Origin: Rhinopithecus roxellana
Taxonomy: Eukaryota; Chordata; Mammalia; Primates; Cercopithecidae
Direction: 5' to 3'
DNA length: 64,000 bases
NCBI RefSeq assembly: GCF_007565055.1
Contig: NC_044553.1
Location: 127,494,978 to 127,558,977 of the forward strand
This document shows, piece by piece, positions 35,935-48,184 of the stretch; position 1 is the first letter of the stretch; each line of letters starts with the position of its first letter. The notes under the pieces are model-generated. The model made no database searches. It was given only the letters and a program-made list of their open reading frames with translations, and had not been told where the DNA came from. Made by a program: the position numbers and the translations under genes.

Positions 35935-36050
35935 CACCGCACTTGGTTCCCTGTCTCCAAAAAGACGTTGTGGGCTCCGTGAGGACAAAATGAGGTAATA
36001 TGTGCAAACTGTTTGGCACACACTGAAACTCAGTGGTACTACTTCCTCTT
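35935..36050 (+). repeat. MIR-like SINE remnant
   Basis: 'gtgaggacaaaatgaggtaa' then 'aactgtttggcacacactg' matches the 3' half of MIR. Confidence 0.6.
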
Positions 36051-36567
36051 TCGCCTTCCGTGAGTGTGCACCTGCTTCTGATAAAGCGAGGCAGAGCAAC
36101 TGCTGCTGCCCCTTGATGCCCAGCAATTTCAGCAGATTTATGGTTTTGTGCTCTAGCTGAGAGCTGCTTAAATTGATTGCTGCCAAAGCATATATCAGTT
36201 CCTTCATTCTAGATAGTTTATCTCACAGTAGATGCTGGGCATACACCAGAAAGGGAAAACAGATAAAGAGACACTACTGGGTTGTGTGCAAACCAATGAC
36301 AGAGCACAAGGAAGTGACCTTCTGAAGTTTGTTCTCCCAGTTAGAGAAGTGGGATATGTTCTACCCTCATGGGAGTTTTGGGGTGTGCTGTGCAGCACCT
36401 AGCACAAGGCCTTTGCACCTGCCACTCTGTTCTGTTCAGGACAACCTGAAATCACCCCTTGGCCTGGCTGACCTCTGCTCAGCCCTCTGGGCTCATAAGC
36501 TCCTCAGGGAATTCTCCAGTAAGTCTGATCTAGGCCATGCTCCTTCACGACGCAGCTTCAGAGCTTC
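36051..36567. other. Unique intronic DNA
   Basis: Nothing was recognised. Confidence 0.5.
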
Positions 36568-36580
36568 TCATTCCACTTCT

Positions 36581-36887
36581 TTTTTTTTTTTTTTTTTTTT
36601 TTTTGAGAAGGAGTCTCGCTCTGTCACCCAGGCTGGAGTGCAGTGGCCAGATCTCAGCTCACTGCAAACTCCGCCTCCCGGGTTTACGCCATTCTCCTGC
36701 CTCAGCCTCCCGAGTAGCTGGGACTACAGGCGCCCGCCACCTCGCCCGGCTAGTTTTTTGTATTTTTTTAGTAGAGACGGGGTTTCATCGTGTTAGCCAG
36801 GATGGTCTCGATCTCCTGACCTCGTGATCCGCCCGCCTCGGCCTCCCAAAGTGCTGGGATTACAGGCTTGAGCCACCGTGCCCGGCC
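36581..36887 (-). mobile_element. AluY, Old World monkey type, young copy
   Basis: A long pure poly-T follows a perfect 13-bp target duplication tcattccacttct (36568-36580 and 36888-36900). The body is near consensus, including 'cttgagccacc'. The perfect flanks and long tail suggest recent insertion. Confidence 0.96.
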
Positions 36888-37022
36888 TCATTCCACTTCT
36901 AAAATAACTCCTCTGACTTCTATAATTATCTGTCTCAGTAGTTATGTGAACTAATGACTACCTGCATCTTCTAGGCTTTATTTTATGGGTATTCTAATTT
37001 AAGATTACTTTTTAGTATTGAT

Positions 37023-37436
37023 TGTTAGACTGGCGTTAAATCAAACTAAATTTGGGTTTTAGAGGCCTCCATACCAGCTGTGTGTAATAAGCTCCAATCT
37101 AACTCAGTATGTAAACAAATTGAGAGCCTAACTTATGAGTATGCTTTTGTAACGAATAACTGAGTCTCAGCCAATCAGAGCTGCCAAGCTTCAACCAGTC
37201 ACAGGCGGCCGACTGTTTAAACCAGGTTCGAATAAGGCCACACTGAGTGGCGACCAATGGAGCTGTTTCTGTACCTCGTTTCCTTTTCTCTGTCCATTAA
37301 CGTTGTTTGACTACTTTTGGTTGTAGTAACAGACTTTCTGAACCTATTCTGATGCTAGGGCCTGCCCCCTTCATGATTCAGCCTTTGCTCAGTTAAACTC
37401 TGTTAATTTAATTTGTCTAAAGGTTTTCTTTTAACA
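37023..37436 (+). mobile_element. Solo LTR candidate (ERV-like)
   Basis: It begins TGTTAGACTGG and ends TTTTAACA, consistent with TG...CA LTR ends over 414 bp. Two CCAAT-type sites (ctcagccaatcagagc and cgaccaatgg) support promoter-like U3 content. No target duplication or internal viral sequence is visible. Confidence 0.5.
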
Positions 37437-37779
37437 CTGGCATTGTACTTTATCATTATGTATCAAAAGGTTTTGCTTTTCTTTTTTCAGGCAAATATTT
37501 TATCTTAATATTTTTGCAATGGTATATTTAATATTAACATTTGATTTCAAAATGTGAAAATTGTAAGTATTTTGACAACAATGGATATCAACAACTTTGC
37601 ATTTTGACATCTATTTTTATTTTCTTTTAGTCAATACCTATTGATAGCTTCAATTTGCCTAAAAATATCAAAACCGCGTTTAGGGCAAGAACAGAAATCA
37701 CCTTAATTTCAGAAATCATGTCTGGTTTTACTTCTAGAACAGTGACTGGCACAAAATAGGTGTGTGGTCTTCAGCTTCC
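37437..37779. other. AT-rich unique intronic DNA
   Basis: Nothing was recognised. Confidence 0.5.
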
Positions 37780-38144
37780 AAAACAGCTCCTGAATATCTC
37801 CCCTCCTGACATTCAGGCTTTGAGTATATCCTCCTCCCAGCGCGTGAGGGCTGAGCCTCGCAATGTGTTCCTAACCCACAGATATGGCCAAAGTGACAGG
37901 ACATCACTTCCGCGGTTAGATTATAAAAACGTCCTCCCCTCTCCGCTCCTCCCCGATCCTTCCTCCCTCTCTCCCTCTGTGCTGGCGGGCCCAGCACAGC
38001 TGCAGACTGGGAGGGACCCTGAAGTGGCGGAGCCAGCCAAGCTCTGCCCAAATTCCTGACCATATAAACAGTGAGGTAAAACATGTGTCATTTGAAGCCA
38101 CAAAGCACTGGGGTACTTCGTTACACAGCAATAGGTAACTAACT
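37780..38144 (+). mobile_element. MLT1-like MaLR LTR fragment
   Basis: The end 'gtgtcatttgaagccacaaa' and 'ttcgttacacagcaatagg' with 'taactaactca' is the standard 3' end of this LTR group. The left part is diverged. Confidence 0.65.
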
Positions 38145-38784
38145 CACACTGTGAAAAGACGAAGATGAGGACAATTCTAGAATCAAGCAATGCCTCATTC
38201 CATGAGATAGAATGAGTGTTCCAGCGAGATGAGCAGAGGACGGGGCTCTGCGGGCAGAAAAGGGCTGAAGGAAGAGAAGCATGGGACAAATAGCAGGTCG
38301 GCTATCTCAAAGTCACCCTCCTTGTTGGGATAAAACAGAGGGGACTTCCTGTGATCCCAGCTCAGGTGAGCTGGCCCCTTCTGAGGGGCTGCTGTGCTTC
38401 TCTGCCTTGGAAAATGCCTGTTTCAGAGTTCCGTTTGCTGACGGAGAACATGAGCGAGTTGGTTCTGAGCTGGTCTGGTCCACCAGTGCCTAGTGCAGGA
38501 GCTCAGTCTAAACCCATGGTCTCCTAGAAACTCTCTTTAACAATTCTTAATTGCACACCCCTAGCCTGATGGATAAATACAACATTTACATCAAAGCAAC
38601 AGTGGGGGAATGTGGTATTGTTTTGAGTTGTAGAAAAACTGAGGGCCCCACCAAATTCCATCTAATCAACAGTTTTGCCTGGGCTTTGTGAAGAAATGCT
38701 TTCCTGAAGAGATGGAGGTAAGTATTAGCATGGGGCTGGAAAGACAGGAGTCACTTCACCAGGTGGCGAAGAGCTGCCAGACAC
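38145..38784. other. Unique intronic DNA
   Basis: Nothing was recognised. Confidence 0.5.
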
Positions 38785-38935
38785 AGGAAGGAGCACGAGC
38801 AAGTTAGGTTCATATGGAGCAAGACAGTTACTGAGCATCTGATCAGGGCTGGTCGTTGAGCCCGTGGCTGGAGAAAGGGATACAAGGTCCCCACCCTTGA
38901 CAGCTTATGACTGAGCGCAACATGCAAGCCTCAAG
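38785..38935 (+). repeat. L2-like 3'-end remnant
   Basis: 'ttactgagcatctgatcagg' followed by 'gggatacaaggtccccaccc' and 'ttgacagcttatgactgag' mirrors the L2 3' end. Confidence 0.5.
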
Positions 38936-40383
38936 ACAGGGCGGCGGCGACAGCATCTCCAACTGTCTGGCACCTGTCTGCACGCACTTCCTGGCCATAC
39001 CATCGGGAGGCCCTGCAGAAAGCTTCCCAGCACAGGTCAGCCTGACTCAGGCTGTAGCACCAGACGGTGAGAGTCATCCAGGCTGACAGGAGCTGAGTAT
39101 TCCCATGGGAGGGAGCAGCACCACCCAGGGGCAGAGCCCCAAGGGCATGCAGAGAGACTGAAACCCAGGCACCAGGCACCGGGAGTTTGGAGTTAAGCCT
39201 GGGGCCAAGGGAACATGAAGCAAGGGGCGGCTCCCGCAGAATTGTACCAGCGAGTGTGGTCATGTGTGCGGGCACGGTGGAGGGCAGGGGAGGAGCCAGG
39301 AACAGCACCCAGGGAGGGTGAGCCAGCTGCAACCACAGCACTGCACCAGGGAGGCAACGGCCATCCTCTGAAGCTGGCAGCAGAAGGCCGCCAGGCCCCT
39401 TGACCCATTCTGGAGGGCGGCTTGGCAGCAGCGTGGAAGGGGAATGGAGGACGATGCGTCCAATTAAGCGAGCAGCAGGAGGGCTGCAGCCTTCGGGTGA
39501 GGGCCCTCAGGTGGCGGGGGAGGCTCCAGCTCCCTCCTCCCACTCACATCCCTGAAGCTCCAACTTTCATTCATTTCATATACTTGGCTCCTGTGTTAAG
39601 TCTTTAGCGGAATGAAGCGTGGAGATTCGGAAGCTTCTCAACCAGAATTCTCTGGTCTAGGGGACAACGCTGCTGAGAGGGATGCAGACAGGACCCACAT
39701 GGGCAGCCGCTTGCATCCTGCCAGGCCACAGTATCCTGGGTCCTCACATGCAGATCTGGCCTTGGAAGAACCTCATTCACTGAGGTCAGCTCGGGCTCCT
39801 TGCCTTAGTTTCCACTGAAGAAATCAAATCACACGAAACAAGACCTAAAAGAGGAGCCCTGCAATGCACGTGCAACAGGAATGTTGGGAAGGATGCCACC
39901 CTTCCTTCATCCACATGAAGACCTCTCAGAGGTCTCACCCCCACCCACCTCAAGTACCAGAACACCTCAACCAGGGAGGGACGGCAAAGGCCCCTTCCTG
40001 CAGGCCCCGAAGTCCTGGGACTGACGGCGCCTTTCCTCATGCTGTGTCTTCCTGGAGGCTTAGAGAGGAGTTCAGAGCTCAGACTGCATGCTGGTAGGCT
40101 CACCTGGTCAACACATCTGGTGACCAGACACATGCAGAAAGTCAAAGACACAAGATCAAAGATGATTCCCAGTGTTTCGGGCTTTGATGATTGGCAAATG
40201 TAGTAAATGAACACACTCCAAGCAATACGGAAACCCAAAAGGGGAAGTTTATTTAGAAGAATGAGTTAAGATGTTCAAGTAAGAATTTACTGAGTGAGAA
40301 GTATTTACTGGACAGCCACACCATGAGATCTAGGAAGATGATAGAAATTATGTCTGCAGCACAGGTTTAAAAAGGTTTAGGTT
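38936..40383. other. Unique, moderately GC-rich intronic DNA
   Basis: No repeat or exon was recognised. The opposing long frames at 38931-39543 and 39786-40238 overlap each other and show no known domain. Confidence 0.5.
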
Positions 40384-40691
40384 GGCTGGGCGTGGTGGCT
40401 CACACCTGTGATCCCAGCACTTTGAGAGGCCAAGGCGGGAAGATTGCTGAGCTCAGGAGTTTGAGACCAGCTGGGCAACATGGGAAAACACCATCTCTAC
40501 CAAAAATACAAAAATTAGCTGGGAATGGTAGCGTGTGCCTGTGGTCCCAGCTACTTGGGAGGCTGAGGCAAGAGGATCTCTTGAGCCTGGTAGAAGGAGG
40601 TTGCAACAAGCCAAGATTGCACCACTGTGCTCCAGCCTGGGTGACAGAGACCCTGCCTCAAAAACAAAAACAAAACAAAACAAAACAAAAA
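40384..40691 (+). mobile_element. Older Alu (AluJ/S-type)
   Basis: Diverged dimeric Alu with an (aaaac)n-type tail. Perfect target duplication gtttaggtt at 40375-40383 and 40692-40700. Confidence 0.92.
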
Positions 40692-42551
40692 GTTTAGGTT
40701 AAAAAGCACACATAAACCAAACAAGATGCTAAAATTATAGTTTTATAATAAGCATTGTGAATGGTGCACATAACATCTACATCTGTCTCTTTTCAGTGAT
40801 TTTTGGTTCATTCAACATTGCAAAAGAGAGAAAAAAATTTCAGTAAATACGGTCCACAAATGCTGTTTGAATGTTGGATATTGGAAGAGTTTTCTCCACG
40901 CACGAGCACATCTCACAGAGAGGCCAGAGCCCACTCTTCACAGAAACAGGGTCTTGCTGGTCAGTTTTATCAGGACAGAGTCGTTCAGAACAATTTCAGA
41001 AGGAGAAGAAAGGAGAATCAACTTCACATGGTCCCTTCTTATCGCATGTAAATTCCTTTCCAATGCTTAAACCTTAACTGCTTTCCTCATTTAAATGTCT
41101 TTCTCAAAATCTCTAACATGTAACTTCGCAGCCAAAAAAGAGAGAAAAGAGAAAGCAAAACAGTATTTTAATACTTTCTTTGATAACTCCAATTCATTTT
41201 CCCCGCACAGTTCCAAGGACGCATCTATCTTTAGACTGCTGTGTTATGAGAGAGGATGGGAGAGATGAGAGCATCAAGCAGCAAAAGGTGAGTGATTGCA
41301 AATCAGTGGCAAAATTAATTGTTGGTAGGAAATTTTAAAAGAGTTTCTTCTGTATTATAAAATCAAATTTTCCTTTTGTGTCACAGACTCACAGAATTAT
41401 AGGACATTCACCTTGGATGAGACCAGAGAGGCCACCCCATGTGTGTATTTCCCCACCCCATCCAACCCCCAGCAACTCACTTTCCTCTGGACACACCCAG
41501 TGACTTGGGAGCAGTCAGCTATGCCCTGTGGGGGCACAGGAGCTACCTGCCTGCTTGCACTGACCAGCCATTTGATTTGCCTGCTCTGCACCCTGGCTGC
41601 ATTTCAAGGGCTCTTCAAGGGACAAAGAAGCTACAGGCAGGATGGTTTCTGTGGACGAGGCCTGGCAGCTCAGCACCTGTCATGGGCCACCCTGAACACA
41701 GCAAGTGGAAATGCGTCCTTTGGACCCCCACCTGCCCGGGACACTCGCCTCGTCCTGGCAGGCCCAGCCCTTCTCTGCCATCCGTGCTGCAAGGCACCAC
41801 CAATTGCTAAGGTGTGGGCCAACGGGCAGCTGCCCAGGCCAATGGAGACTTGGGGAAGGTGAGGAAAGAACCAAGAATTAAGCGGGATGGAGGGAGCAGA
41901 AAAGGGAAGAAAAGTGTCCCAGCAAGGAATAACTTCCCGGGAAGATGAAAGAAGAGGCGGAATCTCCTTGGTGAGTGGCTGCAGAAGTCTAGGGCAGCTC
42001 CAGGGTAAGATTCCAGGGGCACTAGGGATGGACGGCCCATCAGCACAACCTCCATGGCGGGCCGAGAGGTGACAGCGAGGGGCGCCTCCTTCGCACCGAC
42101 AGGGTCTGGTGTTTACTTTAACACAGGCCTCAGGAATACAGTTCTGCCTCATAAAAGACTAGGGAACGCTGACAAAAGAAAGTTCTGTGCTTTCCTGACA
42201 GCTGCCCGCACTGTCAGGAAACAGTGGGCCCCACTTAGAGTTGAGCTGGAAAATGGACCTGGGGGCTGAAGAATGAAACGAGGCTGTGAAGCTCTCTCCT
42301 TGGGGCGTCCTCTTAACACTTCATGTTTGTGGAGCTGGCGGTCACTGGATTCAGCTTCCTCCCAATGCAGGGATTCCTTACACACAATTGCTGAGCAGCA
42401 GGCGGGGACCTAGGGCCACTCCATGGTGCAGCCAGGAAAGAAATGACAGGGCCACCAGGCCGGCTGCACTCCTGGACCTTCCTCTCTTACTCAGTGCAGG
42501 AAGCCCAGTGCTCCTGTAGCAGGCAGCCCCATGGTCTAGCTCCGTCTAGTT
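40692..42551. other. Unique intronic DNA
   Basis: Nothing was recognised. Overlapping frames on both strands at 41413-42152 arise from stop-poor GC-richer sequence and show no family match. Confidence 0.5.
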
Positions 42552-42740
42552 CACATCCTGTCCTCAGGGTGACAAAGATCCCGTCCTAGTCACATCCTGT
42601 CCTCAGGGTGACAAAGATCCCGTCCTAGTCACATCCTGTCCTCAGGGTGACAAAGATCCCGTCCTAGTCACATCCTGTCCTCAGGGTGACAAAGATCCCG
42701 TCCTAGTCACATCCTGTCCTCAGGGTGACAAAGATCCTGT
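42552..42740. repeat. 39-bp minisatellite, nearly five identical units
   Basis: Units begin cacatcctgtcctcagggtg at 42552, 42591, 42630, 42669 and 42708. The first four are identical by eye; the fifth diverges after 'aaagatcc'. Such homogeneity implies recent expansion or array length variation. Confidence 0.96.
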
Positions 42741-43684
42741 GCTTGGCCAGTCTTTAGTCAGGCCCTGGTCCTTCTTCTAGGCCCATCAGCAAGAACCCTG
42801 GCTAAGTCAGTCTGGCAGGAATTCCCCACGGAGCCATGCTGACCTGCCTTCAGCAGGAACCCCTGTAAGCTGGTTCAGCCAGAACTGCCCACAGACTTGG
42901 CATCTCCTCTGAGTAACTTTCCAGCAGCTGACCCTCTGCTCCTCGGCCACCAACACCCACTCGTCCCTGCTGTATTGGAACGGAGCCCAGCCCAGCTCTT
43001 CAACGGAGTCTCTTTTTCCCTTTGCAACAGTCCTGCATAAAATGTGCCATCACTGGTTTGATTTCCGCTGGCTCTGCTTTTCTTTGCTAAGGTGCCACCT
43101 TGCTCATGGCACACATCTCCTCAGGCCCCACCCGGGAGGGGACAGTGGCACACCTTTCCCTCTCTTGGGAGGTCAGTTTCTTCCTGACGGTTCTTTGCTG
43201 ACGTTCCCATGGCCGAGCTCCAGCTCTTCTGCTGTCACTCTGACATCCCCAACTCCCCACTGCACTTGCCCCCTACCCTCTGCCTTTCTGGGGCAGGGTT
43301 CCCTGCAGCCCTGAGAGGTCACACTGCATGGTTCCCATGTGCCCCAGGCCCCGAGAGCCTGGTCGATCCTGGAGAATGTGAGGAGGTCATTCACAAAGTG
43401 GGAAAGGGATCAACACAGTCTGTGCCACTTTCCCAGCTTTTCAGGCTCTGCCAACCCTAACACAGGGCAGGGAAGCCGGCGGTGTCCAGGAGAAGAGCAT
43501 GGTGCCAGGGAAGAGTGTGGTGAGCAGCACCAGGGTGGTGGGCACAACTGCCACTGGGCAGGAGAGGCGAGAAACTCATCAAACTCCCAGCCTCGGAATT
43601 GGATGCCTCAAAAGAATGCCTGGGTTTGGGGAGTAATAAGACCTTGGTACAGAATGACGTGACTGAGAGACCCTGAAGACATGA
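42741..43684. other. Intronic DNA with possible LTR remnant
   Basis: The section 42760-43100 ('cctttgcaacagtcctgc', then 'ataaaatgtgcc') resembles the R/U5 part of an ERV-type LTR. This is too weak to name. The rest is unrecognised. Confidence 0.4.
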
Positions 43685-43900
43685 AGGAAGATTGTCCCTC
43701 ACATTTATGTCCCCTGCACCATGTGAGGACACACAGGAAGTACCATAGAAGCAGAGAGCAGCTCTCACCATACGCGGCACCTGGCAGCGCCTTGATCTTG
43801 GAATTTCCAGTCTTAGAACTGCGTGCAACGAATGTCTGCAGTACGTAAATTACCCAGCCTAAGGTATTTGTTACAGTGGCCAACTGGACTGAGACGGGGC
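43685..43900 (+). mobile_element. MLT1-like MaLR LTR fragment
   Basis: 'atgtgaggacacacaggaag', 'gcgccttgatcttggaattt' and 'attacccagcctaaggtatt' with 'tgttacagtggcc' follow the 3' half of MLT1. Confidence 0.75.
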
Positions 43901-44299
43901 TGTTCTGGGACTAGTCACGGAGCATGGACCAGGACCCGACTGGGACAGCTCTCGACCTTGCTAAGCAGCTGTACAGAGAGGGATGTTGCAGACTCTTCCC
44001 CGCATCTGCTGGCCAGAGCCTGGCTGGGACCCTGCATGCTGGGGACGGAGTGAGGGCAAGGGTGAAATGCAGCCTCCCAGGCAAGCAGCAAGTCAGTGGC
44101 ATGTGGAAAGTAGGAATCTGACAGAGGAGGAGCACCATCATCTCGGAAAAACACCATCACTTTAAACTCCAGCTCCCTTCTAGACTCCTGCATTTCAAGG
44201 AAATCACTTCTCTTCTAACTACAAACAGCCAGAAAGAGCAGACAGTAAAACACAGATAAGACAGCTCAGGCACAGAGGCAGGTGGGAGGAAAGTCTCTT

Positions 44300-44684
44300 G
44301 CATAACTGCCAAATTTCACCCTCATTCAATTGGCCCCAGTAAAACAGTGGCCCTTAATAAGCACCTTCCTTGCCCTTCAGGTGCACTAAGATAGGAAAGC
44401 TGAAAGCAGACTCAGGGGATATGCCTGCAGCTGCAGAAAGATGTACAGGAAGAGACATACAACTCTGCCTCCCAGATAGGCACAACAAAGAGACACAGAA
44501 GCAGCCCAAGCCTCTGATAAACTTTCCCACCCTGAATCCTTACAAACTCTTAGTCTATAAGAGAGTGCCTCTGACCTAACTCAGTCGCCCCTCTCAGGTT
44601 TATTTAAAATAAACCTGTCCCTGTTGACTGTCGAGCCACCCTTTGTGTTTCTCTCCTCTTTCTTCAATTCTTACAGAATCTCTC
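44300..44684 (+). mobile_element. LTR-like fragment (ERV-type), tentative
   Basis: A TATA-like 'gtctataagagag' is followed about 50 bp later by 'ttaaaataaacctgtccc' and 'cttctttcaattcttacag'-like sequence, the order of promoter and polyadenylation signal seen in LTRs. The left edge is undefined. Confidence 0.4.
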
Positions 44685-44720
44685 ATATATGGACAAGACC
44701 TGCGAAATGTAGGCTAGGCC

Positions 44721-45181
44721 TGTGTTAGTGCTAATGCCAGACTGCGGTAAGGCAGCTCCACTGCCCAGGGCTCACACAACAGATGTGTATTCTCTCCAGG
44801 TTCTGGAGGGTGGAAGGCCGAGATCAAGGTGTCGGCAGGGCTGGTGCTCTCTGGGGGCTGTGAGGGAGAAGTTGCTCCGGGGCCCTGCCCTGGCTTCTGG
44901 TATTTGCTGGTATCTTTGGTGTTCCTTGGCTTATAGAGGATTACCCTGATCTCTGCCTCCTTTTTCACATGGCGTTCTCCCTGTGAGCATGTGAGTCGTC
45001 TCCAAATCTCCCCTCTTCACAAGGACATCAGTCACACTGCAGTAGGGGCCACCCTTCTCCAGACTGACCTTAATGAATTAAATCTGCAATGACCCTATTT
45101 CCAAATAAAGTCACATTCTAAGGAATTGGAGGATGGGACTCAATCTATACATTTTGTGGGGGACATAATTCAACCCATGAA
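44721..45181 (-). mobile_element. MLT1-type MaLR LTR, nearly complete
   Basis: It starts tgtgttagtgctaatgcc and contains 'gagatcaaggtgtcggcagg', 'tgaccctatttccaaataaa' and 'gggggacataattcaaccca'. This is the complement of an MLT1 LTR over about 460 bp. Confidence 0.85.
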
Positions 45182-45287
45182 GGGCTCTGTCAACAAGATT
45201 CATAGCTGTATTTTGCTGTCTCCAAGGAACTGAGGTCAGGGAAGGCTGGCCTTTCAACCCCTCACATAGGCAGTGTACGGCATTATT

Positions 45288-45587
45288 AGTATTATTATTA
45301 CTTTTGAGACAGAGTCTTGTTCTGTCACCCAGGCTGGAGTGCAATGGTGCAATCTTGGCTCACTGCAACCTCCGCCTCCCGGGTTCAAGTGATTCTCCTG
45401 CCTCAGCCTCCTGAGTAGCTGGGATTACAGGTGCCCGCCACCACACCCAGCTAATTTTTGTATTTTTAGTAGAGATGGGCTTTCACTATATTGGTCAGGC
45501 TGGTCTCAAACTCCTGACCTCAGGTGATCCACCCACCTCAGCCTCCCAAAGTGCTGGGATTACAGGCGTGAGCCACCGCACCCGGCT
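45288..45587 (-). mobile_element. AluS-type element
   Basis: Near-complete Alu complement ending cgcacccggct. Flanks ggcattatt at 45279-45287 and 45588-45596. The tail is altered to an (att)n-like run. Confidence 0.93.
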
Positions 45588-45899
45588 GGCATTATTTTTA
45601 AAAGTGAAACACATTACACAATTTCCCTGTTTAGTACCTTGCGTAGGCTTCTTCCTGAGCCCAGAACAGAACGCAGTCCCCTCACAATGATCTGCAGGGC
45701 TCCCCTGTGATCTGGCACCTGGGAGCTCTCAAGTCTAAGCTTCCTCCCCTCTCCCGCCCGGCCCAAATCCCATGCAAGGAAACCTGCAAGGGGTGGCCAC
45801 ACCCAGGAGTTCAATTTCTTTATAGAACTGTCCACAGTTTGAAACAACAGTGTGTGTGTTGTTTATTCGATGTCTTACCTCAAAGAAACTGAAACCTCA
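45588..45899. other. Unique intronic DNA
   Basis: Nothing was recognised. Confidence 0.5.
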
Positions 45900-46005
45900 T
45901 GAGCAGCACAGCTTGATTCATCCCCTTCCCTGCTGTGCTCCCATCACGCACTCCAGCATCTCGCGCAGAGCAGGTGCTCAGTCTTATTTATTGGATTAGC
46001 AAATG
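45900..46005 (+). repeat. L2/MIR 3'-end remnant
   Basis: 'gagcaggtgctcagtcttat' and 'ttattggattagcaaatg' match the 'gtgctcaataaatatttg' end of L2/MIR. Confidence 0.5.
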
Positions 46006-47767
46006 CTGTTAAGATGTGAGTCACCCTTGACTTCTCCCACTCCTCAATGCCTATGTGCATTCATTCATGTCTTGGAGGTTCTATTTCTCGAATCCACACC
46101 CTCTTCTGTAGCCCACTGCAAATCTTCAGACTCAGAACTCACCATTTTTCCCCCTAGAGTTCCACATTCCCCTTGCATCTCTGTAACTCAGCCTCTCCAG
46201 CCCCCACTGCCACCCTCCACAGAGCTGCCCGAGGGGCTTCTGTGAAAGCTGCACGCCAGCCCCTGCCCCATGGGGCCCATAACGGTGCCTCGTCCTGTCC
46301 TTCTCCAATCCCGCTGTCCGCGCACACCCAGCTGTGGCAAAATCCACGTGGCGGCTCCGTTTCTAGGCAAGCAGGGCCTGTGCAGGGGCTTGCAGCAAAC
46401 CCGTCAAGGTGAAACGGGAGAGTTTCTTCAAATGTGCTAATAGGGGACCCAATCCAACAGCCCCACCTTTCCGCAAAAGGCGTTTTGTGGAACATAAAGA
46501 CAATTCTCTAGTCAGAGGTACATTATGTAGCTCACATTGTGAAAAAGGAGGAAAATCAATTGTGAAATATCCAATCGAAGTGCAAAAGCTCAAGATGAAA
46601 GGAACATAAGAAGCTATTCACACAACTGAAGGACTCAGTGCATGAGATCGCTGCTAACAATGATCCGATATCTTATCATGATTGCCGACATCTCAGTGTC
46701 CCCAAATCACTGAAAAGTTCCCATTCATTCCTACAATGGACAACACCCCATCCTACCAGGTGGCATCTCTAATGACATCTTGTATAAAATGGTGAGAAGT
46801 TCTAAGACACCAGAGGACAGAGAAAAGAGGACACGGAGTGTGAGTTTAAAATTCAGCAGTTTTACACGTCAGACGTGCCTTTTAGCCAAGCCCACCCAGG
46901 TTCCCGTCTGCTTCCAGGGATGGAGACATGTGCGTGGTGGTCCCCTCATCTTCCAGATGGACGGCCTGTGGACTCTCACAGGAGTCTCCTAAGCTGTGTC
47001 GCTCCGTTACCTGTGAGCTTAGGTGCTGACAGCCATGGCCTCATAGGTTTAAGGTCAGGATTACATCCTCCCAACAGCAGAAGCCCTGGACACAGTGTTA
47101 GCTAAGACTACTGGAGCCAGAGATGTCCATTAACTAAGGAAATTGTGACCTGAAGACAGAGGCACACAGGCATGTAGAGCAGGTATATGTTCACACAGAA
47201 AAACAGCCTAGCGAGCATGCACGTGAGAGGCAGAGGGAGACAAGGATGGTTATCCAGTCACTCACTTGGCACATATTTACAAGGGCCTCTGAACCGGATG
47301 CTTCAGGTAGGTGAGTGATCAAAAAGACATGTGGGCCTTGGTCCAGGGCTCATGGGCATCTGCCGCACACCAAGACTCGGTGGATCTCAGGCTCGAAAGC
47401 CTTTAAATGTTATCTTCTTTCTTGTTCTTGTAGTTTTTTTTTTTAATTTGCAGAGATCATTCCCACACACCTTGTGTGGCTCCTCCAAGTTATTACTCGA
47501 CTGTTTTACTGACTAACATGGACATCTTAACTATGATTGTTCCTATTGTCATTGGTGTGGAAAGAGTTATTCTTCCAGGGATGAACCAAATCTTGAACAC
47601 ACACACTTAATGTGCAAAGGTATTATTTTTTTCACTTCCTTTTTAAAATAAAATAAATAACACACCGACCATGTGGCCATGGGCAGAGTTCTTAATTTGA
47701 CCCAAGATAAAAGGAGAGCATTAAGAAAACTGGCCCTGAGTGACATGCACGGCCTGAATTCTTCAGT
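46006..47767. other. Unique intronic DNA
   Basis: A possible L2 remnant lies near 47260-47360. The 66-codon frame at 46409-46609 has a basic composition but no family match. Confidence 0.45.
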
Positions 47768-48086
47768 GACGGACTATTCTCTAACGCTGCAGAAAGAGGA
47801 TGACAGGAGGTCACGAAGTCAGAGGAGGTGTGTGCTGTTCAGGAAGTGACGGACTATTCTCTAACGCTGCAGAAAGAGGATGACAGGAGGTCACGAAGTC
47901 AGAGGAGGTGTGTGCTGTTCAGGAAGTGACGGACTATTCTCTAACGCTGCAGAAGAGGATGACAGGAGGTCACGAAGTCAGAGGAGGTGTGTGTGCTGTT
48001 CAGGAAGTGGCGGACTATTCTCTAACTCTGCAGAAGAGGATGACAGGAGGTCACGAAGTCAGAGGAGGTGTGTGCTGTTCAGGAGT
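47768..48086. repeat. 80-bp minisatellite, four units
   Basis: Units begin gacggactattctctaacg at 47768, 47848 and 47928, and ggcggactattctctaact at 48009. Lengths are 80, 80, 81 and about 78 bp, differing by small indels (agaaagagg versus agaagagg; one extra gt). The units are otherwise almost identical. Confidence 0.96.
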
Positions 48087-48184
48087 AGAAAACATCAAAT
48101 TAAGACACCAAAACAGGTGCGTCTGTTTCCAGGCAGGGTGACTTGCGCGTGCTTTTCACACGGAGAAGTCATGGCGAGTTAGAT

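Noticed and set aside
36329..36827. Open frames of 96-155 codons with RSLALSPRLECSG-type peptides
   Set aside because: These are standard translations of the Alu complement, as are the similar frames in the other Alus of the window.
46409..46609. Basic 66-codon open frame
   Set aside because: Length is within chance expectation and no similarity is recognised; it could be re-examined with conservation data.
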